From contig JAEYWW010000182.1 in NCBI GenBank assembly GCA_023428805.1, positions 1-7,811 of the forward strand: 7,811 bases of DNA, read 5' to 3'. Below the pieces are notes generated by a model. It was not told the origin of the DNA, searched no databases, and was given only the letters and a program-made list of their open reading frames with translations. Each line of letters opens with the position of its first letter. Position 1 is the first letter of the stretch. The stretch is from Armatimonadota bacterium. Lineage in GTDB: Bacteria; Armatimonadota; Fimbriimonadia; Fimbriimonadales; Fimbriimonadaceae. This document shows positions 1-5,890 of the stretch, piece by piece. The translations under genes and the position numbers were made by a program.

Positions 1-1
1 G

Positions 2-115
2 GGATTCAATTCGCTCCGCAAGAAGCAGGAGGAGGAGCCGACTCCCGATCCAGAACCGACCGCGGAGGAGCTGCTGCTGACCGAAATCCGCGATCTTCTC
101 AAAGAGAAAGGCTGA
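2..115 (+). CDS. mscL: Large-conductance mechanosensitive channel MscL, C-terminal fragment
   Basis: Only the last 37 residues and the TGA stop are in the window; the gene begins upstream of the left edge. The fragment reads as a short basic segment (LRKKQ), an acidic/proline linker (EEEPTPDPEPTAEE) and a terminal amphipathic helix (LLLTEIRDLLKEKG). This linker plus LLTEIRDLLK ending is characteristic of MscL, where it forms the cytoplasmic helical bundle below the pore. MscL is a homopentameric inner-membrane channel that opens under membrane tension to release solutes during hypo-osmotic shock. The transmembrane helices and pore are outside the window, so integrity cannot be judged. The gene converges on the minus-strand cluster ending at 346, and a strong hairpin starts 12 bases after its stop. 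Confidence 0.88.
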   Translation, partial: GFNSLRKKQEEEPTPDPEPTAEELLLTEIRDLLKEKG

Positions 116-127
116 GGCCCATGCCAC

Positions 128-167
128 CCACTCGAAGGCGCGCATCCCTGATGCCGCCTTCGAGTGG
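128..167 (+). terminator. Strong hairpin after mscL, possible terminator without U-tract
   Basis: A perfect 13-bp inverted repeat: CCACTCGAAGGCG at 128-140 and its reverse complement at 155-167. Inside it GCAT (142-145) can pair with ATGC (151-154), leaving a 5-nt loop and one bulged base. It starts 12 bases after the mscL stop and lies between convergent genes, the usual place for a terminator. No T-run follows on the plus strand (CCCAACGAG) and none is evident on the minus strand, so it does not fit a canonical intrinsic terminator. It could instead protect mRNA 3' ends or belong to the adjacent repeat element. Confidence 0.5.
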
Positions 168-292
168 CCCAACGAGCCAGAACATTGGACCGAAGGGCGA
201 AGCCTGATCCCCCGGGGCCAAAACCCTTTCCCGTGCACGATGCAATCCCCGGCCCAACGGGCCAGAACCTCGGAGCGAAGGGCGAAGCCCTG
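166..292. repeat. Two imperfect ~41-bp direct repeats with internal palindromes
   Basis: Copy A is 166-206 and copy B is 251-292, 85 bp apart. They match at about 37 of 41 positions with one single-base gap. Copy B contains two perfect mini-hairpins, GGCCC-AAC-GGGCC (251-263) and AGGGC-GAA-GCCCT (279-291). In copy A each hairpin is degraded by a change. Between the copies lie the palindromes CCCCGGGG (210-217) and CGTGCACG (232-239). A related hairpin, GCCCT-GAA-AGGGC, follows at 319-331, and its loop and stem are the arm-swapped form of the one in copy B. Together with the hairpin at 128-167, this accounts for most of the gene-free stretch 116-345. No convincing gene is seen there. A genome-dispersed intergenic repeat family is likely but is inference from one locus. 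Confidence 0.6.
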
Positions 293-345
293 GAGATGAG
301 GGGCAGAAACTCACAGCAGCCCTGAAAGGGCGTCACCTGACCGCC

Positions 346-834
346 CTATGACAACTGGAAGCCAAACGAAGCGTGGAGGGCAAACTTCTCGCTCTTCAAA
401 GACAGCCTCCGCACGATGAAGTCATCGTAAAGTCCGGGGTGGATCGTGGTGTCCACGCGCACCCGGATGCTGAAATAGAATGGATCGGGGCCTTCTCCGA
501 CTTCCACCTGGATCGTCTTCTGATCCTTGTCGTCCGTGGTGAGCCTTGCTTCGCAGACGACTTTCTCGACCGACCGATAGGGGTCGTGGATGTCCGGCGA
601 GTAGGCGGTGATCACAACATGGTGTCCCGGATAGTGGGAGTAGGTGACCATGTCCTCGGTTTCCAAAATCACTTCAAAGACCCGCTTCTCCCGGTCATCG
701 GGATCGGTGCGGAAGACGGTGAAGGGAAGATCGAAGCTCAACCCAGAGTAGTGGGCGTCTCCGTAAATCCCGGCCTCGTCGCCGAGGTGGACTCGTCCCT
801 GCCAAATCAGTTCGTTTCTGCGATTCCAGGCCAT
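346..834 (-). CDS. Hypothetical protein, 162 aa, last gene of minus-strand cluster
   Basis: I do not recognise a family. The protein begins MAWNRRNELIWQGRV and ends at a TAG. It has no signal peptide or transmembrane segment, is rich in aromatic and acidic residues, and alternates hydrophobic and polar residues (VFEVILETEDMV, KTIQVEVGEG, FYFSIRVRVD), suggesting a mainly beta soluble protein. Its start lies 12 bases after the stop of the 339-aa gene, with only a weak GGA as ribosome-binding sequence, so translational coupling is plausible. The plus-strand reading frame covering the same region (373-1083) crosses two genes and looks like a shadow. The tight spacing argues for co-transcription with the two genes upstream, but a cytoplasmic protein beside two probably exported ones gives no clear functional clue. 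Confidence 0.75.
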   Translation of the reverse strand: MAWNRRNELIWQGRVHLGDEAGIYGDAHYSGLSFDLPFTVFRTDPDDREKRVFEVILETEDMVTYSHYPGHHVVITAYSPDIHDPYRSVEKVVCEARLTTDDKDQKTIQVEVGEGPDPFYFSIRVRVDTTIHPGLYDDFIVRRLSLKSEKFALHASFGFQLS

Positions 835-846
835 GAATTTCCGCGC

Positions 847-1866
847 TTAATGAACCACGATGCTGTCGCGGACCTGCTCGATGGCTTCGCGGCCCTCGCG
901 CGTGTCGGGACAGCGGGTTTGCACCGCCCATGCCCTCTGTCCCTTGACAATCAGGATCACCTCAACCTGATACGCGGCTCCGTCGTTCTTGGATGCAGCA
1001 AAGAGGCGCAGTGCGCTCGCTCCCTTGACTTCAAAAGCCTGCCGCTCGGGATGCCATTCGCGGAAACCATCGCGCTCCAGTGAGGGAGCGAATGTCTTTC
1101 CCCAAGCGGCGAGATCGACTCCCTCACCTGTTTTGATCTCGAATGTGGAGACCAAAACTTGCGCTTGATCGGCCTCGCCCCGCCACTCTTTGATCCCGCC
1201 GACTTTGGCAAGCTCGGCTTCTGATCGAGCGGCGTTGAACGGCTGGAGTTCGACCGGAGCTTCCAGGCTCAATCCTTCGAGCGTCGCCTTGCGCCAGGCA
1301 AAGAGGGAAGGTGCGGGACGTGAAATGATCTCCGGGCGGACGCGTTCGCCCCAGGCGGTGTAGAGTCCTTCGATTTCGGGCGGGGCGTTGATGTTGAGTC
1401 CGGCGCGGATGTCTTCGATCTCGCCCAAGGAGAGGAGTCCGTCGGTGGGAGTCAACGTGATCTGCCACGCCTCAGTCTCGCTTTTGGCCCGGAGCACGGC
1501 CCGCGAGCATCCCTGCGGCTGCTCTTGAACAAGAAGGGCTCCCGTGAGTGCCCCAAGGTGGACTTGGGTCACGGTGTAGCCATCGAGCAGTCCCCAGTCC
1601 TGCCTCGCCAGGCGATCCAATTCGATCTCGGGCGAGAAGTGGACGCTCTTCCATTTGTCATAAGTGATGGTGACCTTGACGCCCTCGCCTTCGGATCGCC
1701 AGCTATAGCCCATGACCGACTGGGGCACATCGGGAAAAGCTCCTGAAGAGACAAGGGCAGGGTTGTTCGGCAGGAGAGCCGTCATCTTCGCCTCCGATAG
1801 CGAATAAGGGGAGAGATTCAGCCCAGGCGAGGCGAGGGCGACGGCGGCGAGGATCGAAAGAGACAT
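847..1866 (-). CDS. Probable secreted protein, 339 aa, two similar halves
   Basis: The N-terminus MSLSILAAVALASPG resembles a short signal peptide without basic residues, with possible cleavage after the ALA around residue 12. The rest falls into two similar halves, about 22-158 and 196-338. Each has a short strand near its start, a strand-rich middle, a segment of the pattern L-x-x-x-G-(F/Y), then a strand (AWQITLTPTD; AWAVQTRCPD) and a closing helix (LSLGEIEDIRAGLNI; REAIEQVRDSIVV). This architecture recalls PsbP/DcrB-like folds, but no family is claimed. The start at 1866 has AGGAG only 2 bases ahead, inside a perfect hairpin. An alternative start at 1785 (residue 28) has GGAGG 5 bases ahead but would remove the signal-like N-terminus and 312 residues would remain. 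I prefer 1866 because of the N-terminus. It lies 45 bp after the 741-aa gene and 12 bp before the 162-aa gene. Confidence 0.78.
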   Translation of the reverse strand: MSLSILAAVALASPGLNLSPYSLSEAKMTALLPNNPALVSSGAFPDVPQSVMGYSWRSEGEGVKVTITYDKWKSVHFSPEIELDRLARQDWGLLDGYTVTQVHLGALTGALLVQEQPQGCSRAVLRAKSETEAWQITLTPTDGLLSLGEIEDIRAGLNINAPPEIEGLYTAWGERVRPEIISRPAPSLFAWRKATLEGLSLEAPVELQPFNAARSEAELAKVGGIKEWRGEADQAQVLVSTFEIKTGEGVDLAAWGKTFAPSLERDGFREWHPERQAFEVKGASALRLFAASKNDGAAYQVEVILIVKGQRAWAVQTRCPDTREGREAIEQVRDSIVVH

Positions 1867-1867
1867 G

Positions 1868-1898
1868 GCTCCTGTGCTTCAGGACGGAGCACAGGAGC
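1868..1898 (-). promoter_or_regulatory. Intercistronic hairpin burying the ribosome-binding site
   Basis: A perfect 11-bp inverted repeat (GCTCCTGTGCT at 1868-1878, its reverse complement at 1888-1898) with a 9-base loop. It sits 13 bases after the stop of the 741-aa gene and ends one base before the ATG context of the 339-aa gene. In the transcript (minus strand) the 3' arm AGCACAGGAGC contains AGGAG, the only Shine-Dalgarno-like sequence for the start at 1866. No T-run follows, so a terminator is unlikely. Plausible roles are lowering translation of the downstream gene, or stabilising the processed upstream message. The hairpin is seen directly; the regulatory role is inference. Confidence 0.6.
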
Positions 1899-1911
1899 GA
1901 AAAGCGGCGCG

Positions 1912-4137
1912 CTAGGGCGACGGTGGCGGGCGGTTTCCGGCAGCGCCTCCGCCGATGCGCATGCTGTCCCTCATCCTCGCCATTTCCGCCGCAAAGTCCT
2001 GAGGAAGATCAGCGAATTTTCTCCTGCCCGCACCGGCCTGAATGCTTCCGTTCTTGAACCACTCATCCTGGCGATCCTGCTCGGAGAGCTGGATGCCAAT
2101 CCGGACATGCTGGAGCGTCGCGGGGGTGTAGGACAAGGCGTCCGACTTGTAGTCGAGGGTGTTATGCGTCTCGCCCAAGTCTCCACTGCTCAGCCGCATC
2201 GAAAGTTCCGCGGGAGTCACGAAGGAGGCGCGTCCACTCGGCTCGTGGCGCATCAAAGCCGCCATCGCCGAGTCCACTCCCACGCTCAATGCGGCGTTCA
2301 TGGGAAATCCGTTGGCGAACTTTTCGGTCGGTTCGTCGATCAGCTTTGGAACCGGCTCCTCGTCCTGGTTGCCGCCATCGCCCATCGAGACGGCGATGAA
2401 GCTGCCGCGTCCCACCACGTTCGGCGTGGACGTCTCGATCAAAAGCTTTTCAACGAGGGTCCGCGACCTTTGTGGCAGAACGCCAAGCGTCAAGGAAGTG
2501 GGAGCGATGTTTCCGTCAGGGAACATCAGGGCGAGGAGGCGCAGATACTCAGGAGTGTGAGAATAGCCGTAGAGCGGATCCTCCCACTCGTCGGTGAAGG
2601 CGAGCAGATAGGCGCGGTCAAGCTGGCCGATGTTCCAGCCCTCGACGCAGAATTTCATGGCCTGGCTCAGGCTCAGGTAGCCGTGATCGTAGAGTTGTGC
2701 GGTGAGTTGGGCGACCTCCTTGCGGTTCGCGCGCTTCGCCCAGGCGTCGATGTGATCGGAGGGCTGAATCTCCAGCAGACCGTTGGTCAGAACTGCGCTG
2801 CATCCCGACGATTTGAGAAGTTCAGGGATTCGGCCCAGAGCGACCTGTCCCGAATTCAACGCCTTCCCGGCCTCCATGACGGCTGAGTCGGGCAGGACCG
2901 CAACGACATCCAGATTCTGCATTTTTGCAAATTCGAGCAGAAGATCGGCGGGGGCCAAACCGAGTGGCTCGTACCTGTCGGGACGTGAAGCGAGCGCCCG
3001 CGCCTCCTCGGAGAAGGGCGTCGTGTCCTCCGCACCAATAGAAATGAACTTTGCGGGTGCGCCTCCGCCGAAGCTCATCGTGCTCATGAATCGGTTGCCG
3101 TTTCCGCTTGAACGGTTGTTGAGATTGATCGCGAGCTCGCGGTGAACCTCGGGGATCGAAATGACCTGGCCGTCCTGCCCCTTCAAATCGAACTCTGGGA
3201 GGACGCTTTCAATCGGATCGGGGGCGGCGTTGACCCATGCTCCGGCTCGATTCAGAATGACTCCTTCTTGGCTTGCCACGACGAGATCAAGGCTGTAGTT
3301 GTGTCCCATTTTATCGCGTCGAACCGTGACGAGAGTTTTATCGATCTGCCCGGGCAGCGAAGTGACGTTGAGGAGCGCCGATCTCAGCCGCACGTTGGAT
3401 GGGATGTTTCGTTTGGCTTCGTTGATGATCTGTGCGAGTTCGTTGTGGCTCTTGATGAAGGCCGATGTCTCCCGGTTGATCGCGAAGCCAAACGCCTTCT
3501 GCATCCGGTTTGGGTTGGTCGCATAGGTCACAGACTCGCCCGCTGGGATGGACGCGAGTTTGGCGAGGTCCATCTTGGCGATGATCGCCCGAAGCAGATC
3601 GTGCGCGGGAGACTTGTCCATCGACCCTCCCGCGAAGATCGTGACAGGTGTGCCGGGGTCGAGATTTGCATTTCGTGACCGCATGTCATCCGCGATCTTA
3701 AGGAGCTTGTCCAGCTCCTCCTTGACTGCCTGCTTGCCCGAATCTCCTCCCCAATCCTTGGGCTCCATCTCCTTCAAAGTGGTCTCAACACCGGCGGCAA
3801 GGGATGCTCGGAAGAGTTGATCACGCTTCTTGGCCAACTCATCAATGCGCGCCTTGTCGGTCACCAGGTGGAGTGTCCCGCTGCGGTCGGTCCAGGCGCA
3901 TCCCAATGCGCGAGCGATGGAGTCAATGACCTCCTGGGCGGGGCGGTTGCGGACTGAGAGCAGAATCGGTTCACGTCCGACATTGGGGTCGGTGGTGAGC
4001 TTTGCCCCGGTCTCTTGGGCGATTCTTTCGATCACGGATGCTGCCGATGCCCCCGGTTCGGCGAGCGTGATCGGCTTGTCCAGCCCGGCGGGTGGATTCT
4101 GCGACAAGGCAAGAGCGAAAAGGAGAGTGGTGGACAT
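1912..4137 (-). CDS. Probable secreted protein, 741 aa, with two STN/secretin-N-like segments
   Basis: The N-terminus MSTTLLFALALSQNPPAG looks like a short signal peptide without basic residues. Residues about 22-93 (ITLAEPGASAASVIERIAQE, then ILLSVRNRPAQEVIDSIARA, then a TLHLV strand) follow the strand-helix-strand-helix-strand pattern of STN / secretin N-type domains, in which a short strand is followed by a helix, a 'PILLSV' strand, a second helix and a last strand. A second, weaker match is at about 393-458 (PADLLLEFAKMQNLDVVAV ... IPELLKSSGCSAVLTNGLLEIQ). Between them lies a charged helical stretch (95-155). No secretin pore domain, TonB-receptor barrel or membrane anchor is visible; the C-terminus ends in glycine/proline-rich GNRPPPSP. 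The start has AGGG about 9 bases ahead. The gene follows gluQ by 56 bp and precedes the 339-aa gene. A periplasmic or outer-membrane-associated role is inferred; the function is unknown. Confidence 0.8.
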   Translation of the reverse strand: MSTTLLFALALSQNPPAGLDKPITLAEPGASAASVIERIAQETGAKLTTDPNVGREPILLSVRNRPAQEVIDSIARALGCAWTDRSGTLHLVTDKARIDELAKKRDQLFRASLAAGVETTLKEMEPKDWGGDSGKQAVKEELDKLLKIADDMRSRNANLDPGTPVTIFAGGSMDKSPAHDLLRAIIAKMDLAKLASIPAGESVTYATNPNRMQKAFGFAINRETSAFIKSHNELAQIINEAKRNIPSNVRLRSALLNVTSLPGQIDKTLVTVRRDKMGHNYSLDLVVASQEGVILNRAGAWVNAAPDPIESVLPEFDLKGQDGQVISIPEVHRELAINLNNRSSGNGNRFMSTMSFGGGAPAKFISIGAEDTTPFSEEARALASRPDRYEPLGLAPADLLLEFAKMQNLDVVAVLPDSAVMEAGKALNSGQVALGRIPELLKSSGCSAVLTNGLLEIQPSDHIDAWAKRANRKEVAQLTAQLYDHGYLSLSQAMKFCVEGWNIGQLDRAYLLAFTDEWEDPLYGYSHTPEYLRLLALMFPDGNIAPTSLTLGVLPQRSRTLVEKLLIETSTPNVVGRGSFIAVSMGDGGNQDEEPVPKLIDEPTEKFANGFPMNAALSVGVDSAMAALMRHEPSGRASFVTPAELSMRLSSGDLGETHNTLDYKSDALSYTPATLQHVRIGIQLSEQDRQDEWFKNGSIQAGAGRRKFADLPQDFAAEMARMRDSMRIGGGAAGNRPPPSP

Positions 4138-4193
4138 TCTACGAAACCCTTAGTACGTCATACCGCATCCCGCCGCAGCTTGTTCCTGCATTG

Positions 4194-5045
4194 TCAAAAT
4201 TTTTCTGGGCGATCGAGCTGCGCCATCGCCATATCCAGCACGTGTTTGGGGGTGCAGCCCTGCTCGCGGAGCGTTTTGATCGAAGCGTCGTCCGCTCTCT
4301 TGGCCAGCCGCCTCCCGGTTTGATCGACGACCAGCGCATGATGATGGTATTGCGGTGCGGGGAGGTCGAGCAGCCGCTGCAGAAGCCGGTGAACGTGAGT
4401 TGACTCCAGCAGGTCATGCCCTCTTGTCACCAACTCGACGCCTTGCCGCGCGTCATCGACAACCACGCAGAGGTGGTAGCTGAACCCCGAATCCTTGCCT
4501 TGGATGACGACATCGCCGAAGATATGGGGTTGGGCAGTCTGCGGGCCAACCCCCCGATCTTCAAATCCCAACTCCTCTCCATCCCTGATGGCTCTTCCCA
4601 TATCAATTCGCAGGCAGCAGGGTGCTCCTGCGGCTTTCAGACTTTGAACCTGAGCGGAACTCAGATGACGACAGGTGCCGGGATAGATCGGCCCGTCCGG
4701 GCCTTGGGGAGCGCTTCCGATGCGGGCGATCTCTTCCTGGATTTCCCTTCGGGTGCAGAAGCAGGGATAGGTGTATTCGCGAAGCGATTCAAGAGCGCTG
4801 AGATAGGGCGCCGAGTCGTCTGATTGCCGATGAACCTCGCCATCATTCCAAAGGCCGAGCCACCTCAGGTCTTCCAGGATTCCCGCTTCATGCTCCCTCC
4901 GGCTGCGGGTCTGGTCAATGTCCTCGAATCGAAGCATCATGCCGCCTCCGCCGGACTGCCAGGCGAACCAGGCTGCATAGGCGTGCCCCAGGTGGAGCCG
5001 ACCGGTGGGACTGGGTGCGAATCGGGTTCGGGGATAGGGCGTCAT
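4194..5045 (-). CDS. gluQ: Glutamyl-Q tRNA(Asp) synthetase
   Basis: A truncated paralogue of glutamyl-tRNA synthetase lacking the anticodon-binding domain. It activates glutamate without tRNA and attaches it to queuosine at position 34 of tRNA(Asp) in the cytoplasm. The 283-residue length fits the family. Visible landmarks are FAPSPTGRLHLGH at residues 9-21 (HIGH-type motif), RFEDID at 39-44, a zinc-site pattern of Cys95, Cys97, Tyr121 and Cys125, RGHDLLEST at 208-216, and LAKRADD at 247-253 in place of KMSKS. The reading frame is open upstream to 5171, but family proteins begin just before the APSPTG motif, so the ATG at 5045 (MTPYPRTRFAPSPTG) is chosen. The longer form would also overlap the divergent gene at 5120. 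The only ribosome-binding-like sequence is CAGG next to the ATG. It heads a minus-strand cluster of functionally unrelated proteins. Confidence 0.93.
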   Translation of the reverse strand: MTPYPRTRFAPSPTGRLHLGHAYAAWFAWQSGGGGMMLRFEDIDQTRSRREHEAGILEDLRWLGLWNDGEVHRQSDDSAPYLSALESLREYTYPCFCTRREIQEEIARIGSAPQGPDGPIYPGTCRHLSSAQVQSLKAAGAPCCLRIDMGRAIRDGEELGFEDRGVGPQTAQPHIFGDVVIQGKDSGFSYHLCVVVDDARQGVELVTRGHDLLESTHVHRLLQRLLDLPAPQYHHHALVVDQTGRRLAKRADDASIKTLREQGCTPKHVLDMAMAQLDRPEKF

Positions 5046-5059
5046 GCCTGAAAAGCTCG

Positions 5060-5074
5060 CAATTGAAACAATTG
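5060..5074. promoter_or_regulatory. CAATTG-N3-CAATTG element in the divergent interval
   Basis: Two copies of the palindrome CAATTG (5060-5065 and 5069-5074) are separated by AAA, giving an almost symmetric 15-bp site in the 74-bp region between gluQ and the Tic22-like gene. Such symmetric A/T-rich sites between divergent genes are often repressor operators. No regulator is identified, and this is inference from symmetry and position only. Confidence 0.3.
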
Positions 5075-5105
5075 TGGCGAAGCACAGGGGCTTTCTTGTC
5101 GTCTG

Positions 5106-5112
5106 TATTCTA
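5106..5112. promoter_or_regulatory. Overlapping divergent -10-like hexamers
   Basis: On the plus strand TATTCT (5106-5111) lies 8 bases ahead of the ATG at 5120, where a transcript would start at or near the start codon. On the minus strand TAGAAT (5112-5107) is one mismatch from the -10 consensus and faces gluQ, giving a leader of roughly 55 bases. No good -35 is seen for either. A shared bidirectional promoter is possible but unproven. Confidence 0.3.
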
Positions 5113-5119
5113 CAAGCGC

Positions 5120-5839
5120 ATGACGAGCCTTCTCGCCGCCCTCGCCCTGGGTACTGCTGGTTTTCAGACAACGCCTCAGCAGCCTCGTCTGTCGCCGGAT
5201 CAACTCCGCGCCAAGTTGGCGACGGTGGCGGTCTTCACTTTGGCGGACGCGGAAGGCAAGCCTCTGATCGCCGACTCTGACAACGGCAAGGATCGTCATT
5301 TTGGCGCTTTTCTCAGCCATAGGGATGCTGAATTGACGCTCGCAGATCTTCAGAAAAGCAAGCCGGAGATTGCGGCCAAGCTCAAAGTCACACCGATCAG
5401 TCTGGCCCAGGCTTTTGCGGTGGAGGCCGAAAGCCAGAAGACTGCGACTCCGGTCCACGTGTCGCTGGTGCCCGACACGCTCGAAGTGGAGGCGGGGAAG
5501 GAGCAGTATAAGCGTCAGGGGCAGGACCCCAAGCTGCTGAAAGGCGTCCCGATCTTCGTTCCCAAGCTCAAGGACAAGAACACCTATTTGACTTTGACGG
5601 TCAACAATCAGCCCGCCTACCCCTTCTTCCTCAGCATGGGTGATCTCCGCCAGCTGCTCGACAGATTCAAGCAGTCCAACCCTGCGGCGGCCGCCAGCTT
5701 GATCGTCGAGATCACGAATCTTGAGACGGTGGTGCAGACTCTTCGGACCTCCAATGATGAAGCCGTGACGCAAATCGCCTTCATTCAGTCTTCCCAAACC
5801 CGCACCTATCTCAAGGCAATCGCAGAAAAAGGCGGTTGA
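5120..5839 (+). CDS. Tic22-like family protein, probably periplasmic
   Basis: A 239-residue protein with a short signal-like N-terminus (MTSLLAALALGTAGFQ) and features of the Tic22-like family: VAVFTLADAEGKPLI (36-50), GAFLSHRDAELTLADLQ (62-78), KVTPISLAQAF (89-99), VSLVPD (114-119), GVPIFVPK (142-149), YPFFLSMGDLRQLLDRFKQ (167-185) and LETVVQTLRTSND (201-213). The halves 36-100 and 142-208 repeat the same order of elements (VxxF strand, FLS + helix, strand, L-helix), as expected from the pseudo-twofold Tic22 fold. In plants and apicomplexans Tic22 helps plastid protein import; in cyanobacteria it is periplasmic and acts in outer-membrane biogenesis with Omp85. The frame is open from 5015, but the ATG at 5120 starts the signal-like sequence and avoids overlapping gluQ. 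No Shine-Dalgarno sequence is visible. The family assignment is from memory of motif order. Confidence 0.82.
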   Translation: MTSLLAALALGTAGFQTTPQQPRLSPDQLRAKLATVAVFTLADAEGKPLIADSDNGKDRHFGAFLSHRDAELTLADLQKSKPEIAAKLKVTPISLAQAFAVEAESQKTATPVHVSLVPDTLEVEAGKEQYKRQGQDPKLLKGVPIFVPKLKDKNTYLTLTVNNQPAYPFFLSMGDLRQLLDRFKQSNPAAAASLIVEITNLETVVQTLRTSNDEAVTQIAFIQSSQTRTYLKAIAEKGG

Positions 5840-5846
5840 TTCCATC

Positions 5847-5863
5847 CGCAAGCTTGCGTTTTT
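5847..5863 (+). terminator. Short palindrome plus T5, weak possible terminator
   Basis: CGCAAGCTTGCG (5847-5858) is a perfect 12-bp palindrome directly followed by TTTTT (5859-5863), 8 bases after the stop of the Tic22-like gene. As RNA it can form only a 4-bp stem with a 4-base loop, which is weak for intrinsic termination. Its position between two genes and the T-run make partial termination plausible. Confidence 0.35.
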
Positions 5864-5878
5864 GACGCGGCTGTCGGA

Positions 5879-5884
5879 TATAGT
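5879..5884 (+). promoter_or_regulatory. -10-like TATAGT just ahead of the beta-helix gene
   Basis: TATAGT differs from the -10 consensus at one position and lies 6 bases before the ATG at 5891, so a transcript would begin at about the start codon. TTGACG (5862-5867) upstream resembles a -35 box but is only 11 bases away, too close for a normal spacer. There is no Shine-Dalgarno sequence before the ATG, in keeping with a leaderless message. Confidence 0.35.
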
Positions 5885-5890
5885 TAAGAA

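Noticed and set aside
99..314. 71-aa minus-strand frame across the mscL end and repeat region
   Set aside because: It overlaps the mscL stop and is composed of the GC repeats and hairpins; low-complexity Ser/Pro/Gly/Arg product with no ribosome-binding sequence.
373..1083. 236-aa plus-strand open frame
   Set aside because: It lies antisense across two tightly spaced minus-strand genes and their junction; the minus-strand products have better protein-like composition and a cluster context.
2107..2886. 259-aa plus-strand open frame inside the 741-aa gene
   Set aside because: Antisense shadow of a GC-rich gene; composition rich in Arg, His, Gly and Val typical of such shadows.
4192..4197. Perfect TTGACA on the minus strand at the gluQ stop as a -35 box for the 741-aa gene
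   Set aside because: No -10-like hexamer occurs 16-19 bases downstream; the sequence largely arises from the gluQ stop codon context.
5015..5119. N-terminal extension of the Tic22-like protein to 5015
   Set aside because: It would overlap the start of gluQ and place 35 residues ahead of the signal-like sequence.
5046..5171. N-terminal extension of gluQ to 5171
   Set aside because: The extra 42 residues are unlike the family, which starts just before APSPTG, and would overlap the start of the divergent Tic22-like gene.
5042..5851. 269-aa minus-strand open frame opposite the Tic22-like gene
   Set aside because: It is fully antisense to a gene with recognisable family motifs and would overlap the gluQ start.
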